From assembly GCA_964561115.1 (NCBI GenBank), contig CAZLOE010000030.1, forward strand, positions 1 to 15,746: a stretch of 15,746 bases of DNA, written 5' to 3'. Shown piece by piece: positions 6,855 through 14,115 of the stretch. Numbering within the stretch: position 1 is the first letter of the stretch; every line of letters starts with the position of its first letter. The notes beneath the pieces were generated by a model. The model made no database searches and was not told the DNA's origin. It worked only from the letters and a program-made list of their open reading frames with translations. A program made the translations under genes and the position numbers. This stretch comes from CAZBSE01 sp964561115. Lineage in GTDB: Bacteria > Actinomycetota > Humimicrobiia > Humimicrobiales > Humimicrobiaceae.

Positions 6855-7445
6855 TTAGATCTCCTTCAGGGTCAACTTCAAAATCTCCTCAACTCTTTCC
6901 TTTCCAATGACCTCAGCGCTTAACTTTAATATTGCCTTATCGATCTCCCTGGAGCTGTAACCCAGAGTCTTTAAAGCCTGCTTTACTTCATATACTTTTT
7001 CACTTTCCGCTATGCCGGCAAGAGTGACTCCTTCTATTTTTTCTTCTTTTATTTTATCCCTTAGCTCTAAAATCATCCTTTCTGCCAGTTTTCGGCCTAT
7101 CCCGGGTATTCTCCTCATCAGGTCCACTTCTTTATTTGCAATTGTTCTTTTCAGCTCACTGCTGCTGTATATGGATAAAGCACTTAAAGCTATTTTAATT
7201 GATATGCCGGAAACTCCAAGCATTTTTAAGAAAAAATCCTTTTCATCTACATCAAGAAATCCTACCAATCTCAGCTCGTCTTCTCTGACATGTGTATATA
7301 CGTCAAGTTCTATTTCGGAATTTTCCTCCGGTATCTTTGCGAAAGTCCTACTGGATATCAATACTTCAAATCCTATTCCTCCTGTCTGTACTATAATACT
7401 TGAAGGCGATTTTTTAATTATTTTTCCGAATATTTTTGCTATCAT
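6855..7445 (-). CDS. ruvA: Holliday junction binding protein RuvA
   Basis: Tetrameric protein that binds and flattens Holliday junctions and loads RuvB. Three domains are visible: an N-terminal OB fold (about 1-62) carrying the acidic pin residues Glu55 and Asp56 in VREDELRLVGF; two helix-hairpin-helix motifs (LGVSGISIKIALSAL at 76-90 and IPGIGRKLAERMI at 113-125); and, after a short linker, the C-terminal RuvB-contacting domain (about 150-196; VKQALKTLGYSSREI). Length 196 is typical. ATG at 7445 follows the ruvC stop by 12 nt, with AAAGG about 9 nt upstream. Part of the ruvC-ruvA-ruvB unit. Confidence 0.96.
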   Translation of the reverse strand: MIAKIFGKIIKKSPSSIIVQTGGIGFEVLISSRTFAKIPEENSEIELDVYTHVREDELRLVGFLDVDEKDFFLKMLGVSGISIKIALSALSIYSSSELKRTIANKEVDLMRRIPGIGRKLAERMILELRDKIKEEKIEGVTLAGIAESEKVYEVKQALKTLGYSSREIDKAILKLSAEVIGKERVEEILKLTLKEI

Positions 7446-7457
7446 AATAAACTGCCT

Positions 7458-7976
7458 TTACTTTTCAAAAGCTTTGACCTTATCTTTAAACTTTTTATTA
7501 TTGGCATGGCATAAAGATACTGCCATGGCATCCCAGGCATCATCCTTATTGGGGAAAAACTCATCTTCTACCTTAAGTATGGCCCTGAGCATATATTTTA
7601 TTTGTTTCTTGGTCGCTTTTCCGTAACCCACTACAGCCTGTTTTACCTCAAGAGGAGTGTATTCAAATATTTTAAGATCATTGACACTCCCGGCCAGAAT
7701 TGATACGCCTCTTGCCTGGCCAACATCCAGAGCTGTTTTTGCATTCATACTGAAAAAAATTTCCTCAATTGCCAGGCAGTCAGGATTGAATTTTTTGATT
7801 ATCTGATTTATCTTTATATAGATATCTTCTAACCTTTTACAGATAGGCTTGTTCCTCTTGGTTACAATACAACCGGAAAAAACAGGATGATATTTTCCTT
7901 TTTCAACATCCAGTACGCTTACACCTGTAGTTTCAAGTCCGGGATCTATGCCCAATATTCTTATTTTATCAGTCAT
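7458..7976 (-). CDS. ruvC: Crossover junction endonuclease RuvC
   Basis: Cuts Holliday junctions symmetrically after RuvAB branch migration. The RNase H-like fold keeps all four acidic metal ligands: Asp11 in GIDPGLETTG, Glu71 in LAIEEIFF, and Asp146 and Asp149 in KDDAWDAMAVSLCHA. The GQARG motif (86-90) and the basic YGKATKKQ stretch (118-125) are also typical. Length 172 is normal. ATG at 7976 is 11 nt after the yebC stop with no strong ribosome binding site, so it is probably coupled to yebC. Intact and presumably active. Confidence 0.96.
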   Translation of the reverse strand: MTDKIRILGIDPGLETTGVSVLDVEKGKYHPVFSGCIVTKRNKPICKRLEDIYIKINQIIKKFNPDCLAIEEIFFSMNAKTALDVGQARGVSILAGSVNDLKIFEYTPLEVKQAVVGYGKATKKQIKYMLRAILKVEDEFFPNKDDAWDAMAVSLCHANNKKFKDKVKAFEK

Positions 7977-7987
7977 TACTTTAATCT

Positions 7988-8737
7988 TTATACTTCACTC
8001 AATATCTCATCTGATATCTCAAGATTTGAGTTTACATTCTGTACATCATCATGCTCATCCAGGGCATTTATCAGTTTTAAAGCTTTTACACCATCTTCTT
8101 TTGATAATTTGATAGTAGTTTTGGGTATGAGCCCGATCTCACTTGATTTTATCTTTATGCTCTTTTTCTCTACGGCCTGTTTTATCTTCATGAAATTATC
8201 AGGAGAGACCTTAATCTCATACTCTTCTTCATCCTCGTCAATATCCTCGGCACCTGAATCGATCATATCAAGCATAAATTCTTCTCCGTTTTTGACTTCA
8301 CTTCTATCTATTATTATTATACCTTTTGTTTCAAACTGCCAGTTTACACTTCCGCTCTCGCCAAGAGTCCCATTATACCTGCTTAAAATATTCCTGATAT
8401 CCGAAGTGCTTCTGTTCCTGTTTTCAGTCATGACTTCTATTATTATAGCTATCCCTCCGGGACCATAGCCCTCGTAAAGTATGCTTTCATAGTTTTCTCC
8501 TTCTATCTCTCCTGTTCCCTTTTTGATAGCCCTCTCTATGTTACTCTGCGGCATATTAAATTCCTTTGCTTTTGCAATCGCATTAGCAAGAGTTATATTG
8601 TCTTTTGGGTCACCCCCTCCTCCTTCTCTTACCGCCACGATGATATTCCTGCTGAGCTTCCCAAAAATATTTCCCCTTTTCGCATCTTCTTTTGCTTTTT
8701 TATGTTTAATTGAATGCCATTTAGAATGCCCGGACAT
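7988..8737 (-). CDS. yebC: YebC/TACO1-family protein
   Basis: A cytosolic protein of the YebC/TACO1 family. Members were long annotated as transcriptional regulators; more recent work links the family to ribosome function, including translation through proline stretches. Which role applies here cannot be told from sequence. It shows the family N-terminus SGHSKWHSIKHKKA (2-15), NIFGKLSRNIIVAVREG (23-39), the NMPQSNIERAIKKGTG block (61-76), YEGYGPGGIAI (88-98), and GESGSVNWQFETKG (125-138), then an acidic segment (EDIDEDEEE). Length 249 is usual. ATG at 8737 begins 1 nt after the pdxT stop, with AAAGGAG about 9 nt upstream inside pdxT. Its place between pdxT and ruvC is the Actinobacteria-like arrangement. 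Confidence 0.96.
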   Translation of the reverse strand: MSGHSKWHSIKHKKAKEDAKRGNIFGKLSRNIIVAVREGGGGDPKDNITLANAIAKAKEFNMPQSNIERAIKKGTGEIEGENYESILYEGYGPGGIAIIIEVMTENRNRSTSDIRNILSRYNGTLGESGSVNWQFETKGIIIIDRSEVKNGEEFMLDMIDSGAEDIDEDEEEYEIKVSPDNFMKIKQAVEKKSIKIKSSEIGLIPKTTIKLSKEDGVKALKLINALDEHDDVQNVNSNLEISDEILSEV

Positions 8738-8738
8738 G

Positions 8739-9335
8739 CTAGTTTTCTCCTTTATTATGTTTAATCATACTTATAAAATACCTGTGTATTCTTAAATCAT
8801 CTGTCAGCTCGGGATGGAAGGTACTTGCCATGATATTATTCTCTCTTATCAAAACCGCCTCCTGTCCAAATTTACCCAGTATTTCTACTTTCTCTCCTAC
8901 ATTTAATATCTTAGGAGCTCTTATAAAAATAGAGTTAAATTTCCTTCCGTTCTGACTTCCATCCAGGTTTATATTCAGAAGCTCTTCAAAACTGTCGATC
9001 TGCCTCCCATAGGCATTTCTCTCCACATCAACATCTATATAACCCAAACCCATACCCTCGCCTTTAATGTTTTTAGCGATCAGGACCAGACCGGCACAGG
9101 TCACAAATATTGGTTTGCAGTCTTTATAAAATTTATCCAGTCTGCTTCTGAATTTATATTTTTCAAGCAGCTTTCTTATGGTGGTACTCTCGCCCCCGGG
9201 TATTATAAGGGCATCAATATCATCAAGCTGGTCAGGAGATTTTATTTCCACTGTAGAAACTCCGCATTTTTCCAGACTTTTAATATGCTCCCGAAATGCT
9301 CCCTGTAGGGCGAGTACACCTACTCTGATATCCAT
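8739..9335 (-). CDS. pdxT: Pyridoxal 5'-phosphate synthase glutaminase subunit PdxT
   Basis: Class I glutaminase that frees ammonia from glutamine and passes it to PdxS. The triad is present: Cys80 in FVTCAGLVL, His174 and Glu176 in STFHPEL. Other family blocks are VLALQGAFREH (7-17), IIPGGESTTIRKL (44-56) and ERNAYGRQIDSFE (105-117). Length 198 is typical. ATG at 9335 is 6 nt after the pdxS stop, and the gene ends 1 nt before yebC, so the three are almost certainly translated from one message. No odd residues at the active site. Confidence 0.97.
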   Translation of the reverse strand: MDIRVGVLALQGAFREHIKSLEKCGVSTVEIKSPDQLDDIDALIIPGGESTTIRKLLEKYKFRSRLDKFYKDCKPIFVTCAGLVLIAKNIKGEGMGLGYIDVDVERNAYGRQIDSFEELLNINLDGSQNGRKFNSIFIRAPKILNVGEKVEILGKFGQEAVLIRENNIMASTFHPELTDDLRIHRYFISMIKHNKGEN

Positions 9336-9341
9336 ATTCTT

Positions 9342-10223
9342 TTACCATCCTCTTTTAGAAATCATTTTTTCACTGGTAAGTTCAGAGACAGCAGTACCGC
9401 TCATAGGACTTCCAAGACCTTTTGAAACCCTGGCAAGGATTTCAGGATCATTGTAATGGGTCGTCGCTTCTACAATAGCCTTGGCCATCTTTAAAGGATT
9501 TTCCGATTTAAAGATCCCGGACCCTACAAATATACCGTCAGCTCCCAGCTGCATTATCATTGCCGCATCGGCAGGAGTCGCTATACCGCCGGCTGAAAAA
9601 TTGACTACAGGCAATTTTTTATTCTCATGTACATATATAACCAGATCGTAAGGAGCACCCAGCTCCTTAGCCGCAGTCATAAGCTCTTCTTTTGGCATCG
9701 AGACAATTTTTGCTATATCATCCTTTATGCACCTCATATGCTTTACAGCTTCGACTACATCTCCGGTGCCAGCTTCCCCTTTGGTCCTTATCATCGCGGC
9801 GCCTTCACCTATTCTTCTTAAAGCCTCTCCAAGATTAACGGCACCGCAGACAAAGGGGACCTTAAAATCCCATTTATTTATGTGGTATTTTTCATCAGCT
9901 GGAGTCAGTACCTCACTCTCGTCTATATAATCTACTCCTATAGCTTCCAGTATCTGCGCTTCGGCAAAATGGCCGATCCTTGCCTTGGCCATGACCGGTA
10001 TGGAAACTGTATCCATTATTTTTAATATAATCTCAGGATCAGTCATCCTGGCCACGCCTCCTGCTTCCCTTATATCAGCAGGTATTCTCTCCAGTGCCAT
10101 AACCGAAACTGCTCCGGATTCCTCAGCTACTTTAGCCTGTTGCGGTGAAGTAACGTCCATTATTACTCCGCCCTTCAGCATCTGGGCAAGCCCTGATTTT
10201 ACTTTTAATGTTCCTTTCTCCAT
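9342..10223 (-). CDS. pdxS: Pyridoxal 5'-phosphate synthase lyase subunit PdxS
   Basis: Builds pyridoxal 5'-phosphate from ribose 5-phosphate, glyceraldehyde 3-phosphate and PdxT-derived ammonia in a dodecameric (beta/alpha)8 complex. The catalytic residues are seen as Asp23 (GGVIMDV), Lys80 (VMAKARIGH) and Lys148 (RTKGEAGTG). Highly conserved stretches VMALERIPADIREAGGVARM (41-60), DESEVLTPADE (101-111) and the phosphate-binding SAGGIATPADA complete the picture. Length 293 is typical. ATG at 10223 has GGAGGTG about 9 nt upstream, the strongest ribosome binding site within the operon, in keeping with an abundant enzyme. It lies 18 nt after htpX. Confidence 0.98.
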   Translation of the reverse strand: MEKGTLKVKSGLAQMLKGGVIMDVTSPQQAKVAEESGAVSVMALERIPADIREAGGVARMTDPEIILKIMDTVSIPVMAKARIGHFAEAQILEAIGVDYIDESEVLTPADEKYHINKWDFKVPFVCGAVNLGEALRRIGEGAAMIRTKGEAGTGDVVEAVKHMRCIKDDIAKIVSMPKEELMTAAKELGAPYDLVIYVHENKKLPVVNFSAGGIATPADAAMIMQLGADGIFVGSGIFKSENPLKMAKAIVEATTHYNDPEILARVSKGLGSPMSGTAVSELTSEKMISKRGW

Positions 10224-10241
10224 ATATTAAAACACCTCCAG

Positions 10242-11186
10242 TTATTTTACTCCTACTCCCAGCGACATACTTTCAAGCCTTCTAATCCTCTCTTCAGTCG
10301 GTGGGTGAGTGTTAAACAAACTTTTAAAAGCGACTTTTGATTTACTGCCGATAGGATTGGCAATAAACAAATGCGCGGTAGCACTGCTGGCAGTTTTTAC
10401 TTCACTATGTTCACTTATCTTTTTCAGAGCGTTTGCCAGTCCTGCCGGATATCTGGAAATCAGGGCCCCGGTAGAATCTGCCAGGTATTCCCTGTTTCTG
10501 CTCACAGCAAGCCTTATTAATGTGGCGATTATAGGCGAGAGCAATATAAGCAGTATTCCGATTATAAGCAGCACAAGGGATATTATCGCACCGGCAGATC
10601 CCCTGGATGACCTTCTCCTGCCTGCACCGCCGAATATCATAGACCTAAACATAATATTACTTATAATAGAGAGCATCCCCACCAGAACCACTATGACTGT
10701 TCCCAGCAGTATATCATAATTTTTTATATGGGAAAGCTCGTGTGATATAACTCCTTTCAGCTCTTCATCATTGAGATTATCAAGAAGACCCTGGGTAAAG
10801 ACAAGTATGCTGTTCTTCGGATTTCTTCCGGTAGTAAAGGCATTCATACCGCTATCCCTTATTATATAAATCCTGGGCATGGGCAGACCGGCAGCTATCG
10901 CCAGCCCCTCTACTGCATAGTATACTCTCGGGTTCTCCTCTCGGGACAAGGGCATCGCTCTTGTAAGACCGAGCACAATCCTGTCGCTGTAATAATAACT
11001 GGAAAAACACATAATAATTGCCAGGATAAGAGCTATTACCATAATCAATATTGAGTAATTATTGCTTATGCCAAAACGCCAGTCTATATAATAGCCTATT
11101 GCAAGCCCTACCAGAGTTATAAACGCTACAAACCCAACCATTATAGCTATTGTCTTTGCCCTGTTGCGGGCAATATGTTCATACAT
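10242..11186 (-). CDS. htpX: HtpX-type membrane zinc metalloprotease (M48)
   Basis: Membrane protease that degrades misfolded membrane proteins. The zinc site is HELSH (His149, Glu150, His153) with the third ligand Glu233 in NREYLADSTGA. Hydrophobic segments at about 12-32 and 44-64 precede the catalytic domain, and two more at about 160-180 and 198-225 lie between the two parts of the active site, as in HtpX. A Gly/Arg/Ser-rich loop (GGAGRRRSSRGS) joins those two. FNTHPPTEERIRRL (291-304) is the typical C-terminal motif. Length 314 is slightly longer than the E. coli protein. lemA lies 38 nt upstream; lemA-htpX pairs are common in bacteria. ATG 11186 has AAGGGTG about 10 nt before it. Confidence 0.95.
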   Translation of the reverse strand: MYEHIARNRAKTIAIMVGFVAFITLVGLAIGYYIDWRFGISNNYSILIMVIALILAIIMCFSSYYYSDRIVLGLTRAMPLSREENPRVYYAVEGLAIAAGLPMPRIYIIRDSGMNAFTTGRNPKNSILVFTQGLLDNLNDEELKGVISHELSHIKNYDILLGTVIVVLVGMLSIISNIMFRSMIFGGAGRRRSSRGSAGAIISLVLLIIGILLILLSPIIATLIRLAVSRNREYLADSTGALISRYPAGLANALKKISEHSEVKTASSATAHLFIANPIGSKSKVAFKSLFNTHPPTEERIRRLESMSLGVGVK

Positions 11187-11224
11187 TAATAAATAACACC
11201 CTTTTATTGATAAATCTTATACTG

Positions 11225-11794
11225 TTAAAACTCTACCTTGACCGGACCTCTTGCCGAAGCTTCTTCAATTTCAAAATAATCTCTTGGAGAAAAATGAAAT
11301 ATCCTTGCAAACATATTTCCGGGGAATGTCTGTATCCTAGTATTGAATCTCATCACCGTATCATTGTAAAACTGCCTTGAAAAAGCGATGTTACTCTCAA
11401 TCCCGTTTAGTTGGTCCATAAGTTTTGAAAACTGCTGATCCGCCTTCAGGTTAGGATAATTTTCCGAAACAGCAAACAACGACTTCAATGCGCCCGTTAT
11501 CGTATTTTCAGCTTTTACCTGTGATTTTACATCTTTGGCATCAATACCCAGCTTTCTTGCATTGATAACGTTTTGAAGGGTCTCCCTTTCATGCTTGGCA
11601 TAGCCCTTCACAGTCTCAACCAGATTTGGTATCAGGTCATATCTCTTTCTGAGCTGTACATCGATCTGGTGCCACGAATTGTCTACCGTATTCCTCAGAG
11701 ACACCATTGAATTATAGATACCTATCACCGCTATGATCAGTATTAATATTATTCCTCCGAGTACTGCTAGGAGAACTATAACACCTGGTAACAT
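11225..11794 (-). CDS. lemA: LemA-family membrane protein
   Basis: LemA proteins have one N-terminal membrane helix and a helical-bundle domain; the biochemical function is not established, though they often pair with HtpX-type proteases or membrane stress genes. Here the helix is at about residues 4-27 and the family signature follows: SLRNTVDNSWHQIDVQLRKR (32-51), YDLIPNLVETVKGYAKHE (52-69), then SVSENYPNLKADQQF-like sequence (AVSENYPNLKADQQF) and IAFSRQFYNDTVMRFNT. It ends with the FPRDYFEIEEA-type tail. Length 189 is usual. ATG 11794 is preceded by AGGAGG at a 5-nt spacing, a very good site. It is the first gene of the minus-strand operon running to queA. Confidence 0.95.
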   Translation of the reverse strand: MLPGVIVLLAVLGGIILILIIAVIGIYNSMVSLRNTVDNSWHQIDVQLRKRYDLIPNLVETVKGYAKHERETLQNVINARKLGIDAKDVKSQVKAENTITGALKSLFAVSENYPNLKADQQFSKLMDQLNGIESNIAFSRQFYNDTVMRFNTRIQTFPGNMFARIFHFSPRDYFEIEEASARGPVKVEF

Positions 11795-11884
11795 AACAAC
11801 CTCCTAATTAGTTTTTTTTATTATTTACTTAATTCCAAAGTACCGTATTTTACATCTAATCCTGGCAAAAATAAACAACTTAAG

Positions 11885-11893
11885 ATTATATCA
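11885..11893 (-). promoter_or_regulatory. Extended -10 promoter for the lemA-queA operon
   Basis: On the minus strand TGATATAAT is a perfect TGnTATAAT extended -10 (TATAAT at 11885-11890, TG at 11892-11893). The hexamer 17 nt upstream (TAAAAT) is no -35 match, which extended -10 promoters can tolerate. Transcription from about 11878 would give a leader of about 84 nt. No other good promoter was noticed between genes of the operon, whose gaps are all under 40 nt. Confidence 0.5.
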
Positions 11894-11928
11894 CATAACC
11901 AATATTTATTTTATTTTCAACCACCCCC

Positions 11929-11944
11929 CTGACTCCTGAGACAG
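11929..11944. repeat. Dyad between divergent promoters
   Basis: CTGACTCCTGAGACAG is a 16-bp dyad, with CTG/CAG and CTC/GAG arms around one A/A mismatch. It lies in a short C-rich island of an otherwise AT-rich spacer, between the lemA and EF-G2 promoters, where a shared operator could sit. The 2-nt centre is too tight for an RNA loop, so DNA binding is the likelier reading. A chance occurrence cannot be excluded. CCAATATT occurs on both sides (11899-11906 and 11945-11952). Confidence 0.25.
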
Positions 11945-11955
11945 CCAATATTGTT

Positions 11956-11984
11956 TTTACACAAAAAAAGTTTTATGGTATATT
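11956..11984 (+). promoter_or_regulatory. Sigma70-type promoter for the EF-G2 gene
   Basis: TTTACA at 11956-11961, a 17-nt spacer, and TATATT at 11979-11984, both one base from consensus. Transcription near 11991 would give a leader of about 58 nt. A second possibility is TTGTTT (11992-11997) with TATAAA (12014-12019) at 16 nt. The full-consensus TTGACA at 11997-12002 has no good -10 partner. Confidence 0.5.
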
Positions 11985-12048
11985 TCTTCTATTGTTTTGA
12001 CAGCTTTTAAAACTATAAAACAAATCTTACGCTTTTGGGAGGATCTTA

Positions 12049-14115
12049 ATGAATAAAAAAGTCATCGGCCTGGTCTCTGGGAACAGTGTTGGAAAAACCT
12101 CACTGGCAGAATGTTTTTTATATAATTCTAATTCTACCGACAGACTTGGCACTATAGAGTCAAAAAACACTGTCTCCGATTTTACCCCTCTTGAGACTAA
12201 AAAAGGATTCAGCATTAATTCCAGTATACTTAATTACAAATGGAAGGATTTTGAAATAAATCTTATTGATTGCCCGGGATATATGGATTTTATAGGCCAG
12301 ACTCAGACCGCCCTTAAAGTGATAGACAGCGCGCTTCTGGTCATAGATGCAAAGTCAGGAGTGCAGGCCCCTACTGAAATGGTAGTAGAGCTGCTCGGCA
12401 GCAACCCCAAACCTGTTTTCTGCATACTTAATAAGCTGGATCTGGAAAATATAGATTACTTTAAAATGGTAGAAAGTATAAAAAAAGAATACGGCCTTAA
12501 TCTTGTCCCAATAACTGTACCTGCAAACAGCGGAGAGGGTTTTTCAAAGATCATAGACCTGCTGCAGAATCAGGCATATGAGTACAAAGACAAAGACTTC
12601 AAGGGGAATAAAGCCGCTGTAGACAAAAATATTAAAGACAAGATCGAAAGTCATCACAGCGAACTGGTCGAGTCTATCGTGGAAACAGATGACGAGTTGT
12701 TAAGCAAATATCTTGATGGTGAAAAGATCGACGATAAGATGATCAGCGATATCTTTAAAAAAGCAGTAGTTGCAAGGCAGGTGATCCCGGTATTTGCAGT
12801 ATCATCGGGTAGGAATTTCGGAGTAGATATACTGATGGACTATATAAATGCTCTTCTTCCTTCAGCTCTTGATATTCCACCGATAAAAGTCAAAGAGATA
12901 GGCAAGGATTCTGAAGCTGAGATAAAACCCTCACCTGATGGTCCTGTTCTGGCTTGCGTTTTTAAAACAATGGCGGACCCCTATATCGGGAAGCTATCTA
13001 TTTTCAGAATTTTTTCCGGTACAATCAAAGTCAATTCAAGCTACTACCTCTCAAGTTCAGAGAAGACATATAAATTTACAAACCTTTTCAGACTCCAGGG
13101 AAAAAATCAGAGTGATATCAGTGAAGCTTCCTGTGGAGATATTGTTGCAGTATCAAAGATCATGGATATATCAAATGATGACACTATCTCAACTCAGGAT
13201 AAACCGCTTAAAATACCCCAAACCCAGTATTTTTCCCCAACCCTGCCCAAGGCAGTCACGCCAAAGAGTAAGGGAGACGAAGAAAAGATAAGCAACGGCA
13301 TATCTAAACTAATGCAGGAAGATCCCACTATCAAGCAGGAACTGGATCTTGAAGTGCACCAAAACATTGTATGGGGAATGGGAGAACTCCATCATTCCAT
13401 CATAAAGGAAAAACTAAAGGAAAAATTTGACGTAGGTGTTGATATAGCAACACCTGATGTAGCATATAAAGAAACCATAAGGAGAGATGCAAAGGCTGAA
13501 TATAAATATAAGAAACAATCAGGCGGCAGGGGCCAGTACGGACATGTATTCCTTGAGATAAAACCGATGGAAAGCGGGGGAGGTTTTGAATTTAAGGACA
13601 GTATCTTCGGAGGTGCCATCCCAAAGGGTTATATACCGGGAGTTGAAAAAGGAGTAAAGGAAGCCCTTCAAAAAGGAGTCCTGGCAGAATCTCCGGTAGT
13701 GGATATCAGCGTAAATCTTTATGATGGTTCATTTCACAACGTAGACTCATCCGAAATGGCCTTTAAAATAGCAGGGTCTATGGCTTTTAAAAAAGCAATG
13801 CAGGAAGCCTCACCGGTCATCCTGGAACCCATCATGGAACTGGAAATAACAGTGCCTGAAAAGTATATGGGAGACATAATCGGAGACATAAACGCAAAAA
13901 GAGGGAAAATCATTTCAATGACTCAGACCGGAAATAAAAAACAGCTTATTAAAGCTTCTGTTCCTCAATATGAGACATTCAATTACACAACAGACCTTAC
14001 ATCTCTCACCCAGGGCAGAGGGCGGTTTACACAGAAATTCCTGGCTTATGAAGAAATGCCTCCCAATCTAGCCCAGAGAGTAATTGATGAAAGGAAAAGC
14101 AAAAAGGATGAGTAA
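12049..14115 (+). CDS. EF-G2-like translational GTPase
   Basis: An elongation factor G relative of the EF-G2 type, about the size of true EF-G (688). G1 is GNSVGKTS (11-18) in place of GHVDHGKT; G3 is DCPGYMDF (74-81), where Tyr78 replaces the catalytic-region histidine of EF-G; G4 is NKLD (128-131). Domains II (about 290-380) and III follow, then a well-preserved domain IV with QSGGRGQYGHVFLEIKP and SFHNVDSSEMAFKIAGS, and domain V with EKYMGDIIGDINAKRG. The kept domain IV suggests ribosome binding; the changed G motifs suggest it is not the main translocase. Some EF-G2 proteins bind GTP without supporting translocation, and the role here is unknown. ATG 12049 has GGGAGG upstream. No canonical tufA, rpsL or rpsG neighbours are present. 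The stop overlaps the next gene. Confidence 0.92.
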   Translation: MNKKVIGLVSGNSVGKTSLAECFLYNSNSTDRLGTIESKNTVSDFTPLETKKGFSINSSILNYKWKDFEINLIDCPGYMDFIGQTQTALKVIDSALLVIDAKSGVQAPTEMVVELLGSNPKPVFCILNKLDLENIDYFKMVESIKKEYGLNLVPITVPANSGEGFSKIIDLLQNQAYEYKDKDFKGNKAAVDKNIKDKIESHHSELVESIVETDDELLSKYLDGEKIDDKMISDIFKKAVVARQVIPVFAVSSGRNFGVDILMDYINALLPSALDIPPIKVKEIGKDSEAEIKPSPDGPVLACVFKTMADPYIGKLSIFRIFSGTIKVNSSYYLSSSEKTYKFTNLFRLQGKNQSDISEASCGDIVAVSKIMDISNDDTISTQDKPLKIPQTQYFSPTLPKAVTPKSKGDEEKISNGISKLMQEDPTIKQELDLEVHQNIVWGMGELHHSIIKEKLKEKFDVGVDIATPDVAYKETIRRDAKAEYKYKKQSGGRGQYGHVFLEIKPMESGGGFEFKDSIFGGAIPKGYIPGVEKGVKEALQKGVLAESPVVDISVNLYDGSFHNVDSSEMAFKIAGSMAFKKAMQEASPVILEPIMELEITVPEKYMGDIIGDINAKRGKIISMTQTGNKKQLIKASVPQYETFNYTTDLTSLTQGRGRFTQKFLAYEEMPPNLAQRVIDERKSKKDE

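Noticed and set aside
7012..7626. Long plus-strand open frame across ruvA and ruvC
   Set aside because: Antisense to two well-conserved genes; Ser/Leu/Ile-rich composition typical of a reverse-strand shadow, with no recognisable domain.
7887..8468. Plus-strand open frame across ruvC and yebC
   Set aside because: Runs of serine and isoleucine mirror acidic codons of yebC on the opposite strand; no independent gene signals.
11997..12002. Consensus TTGACA as the -35 box of the EF-G2-like gene
   Set aside because: At 16-18 nt spacing there is no acceptable -10; the TATAAA nearby is only 11 nt away. The pair at 11956-11984 fits better.
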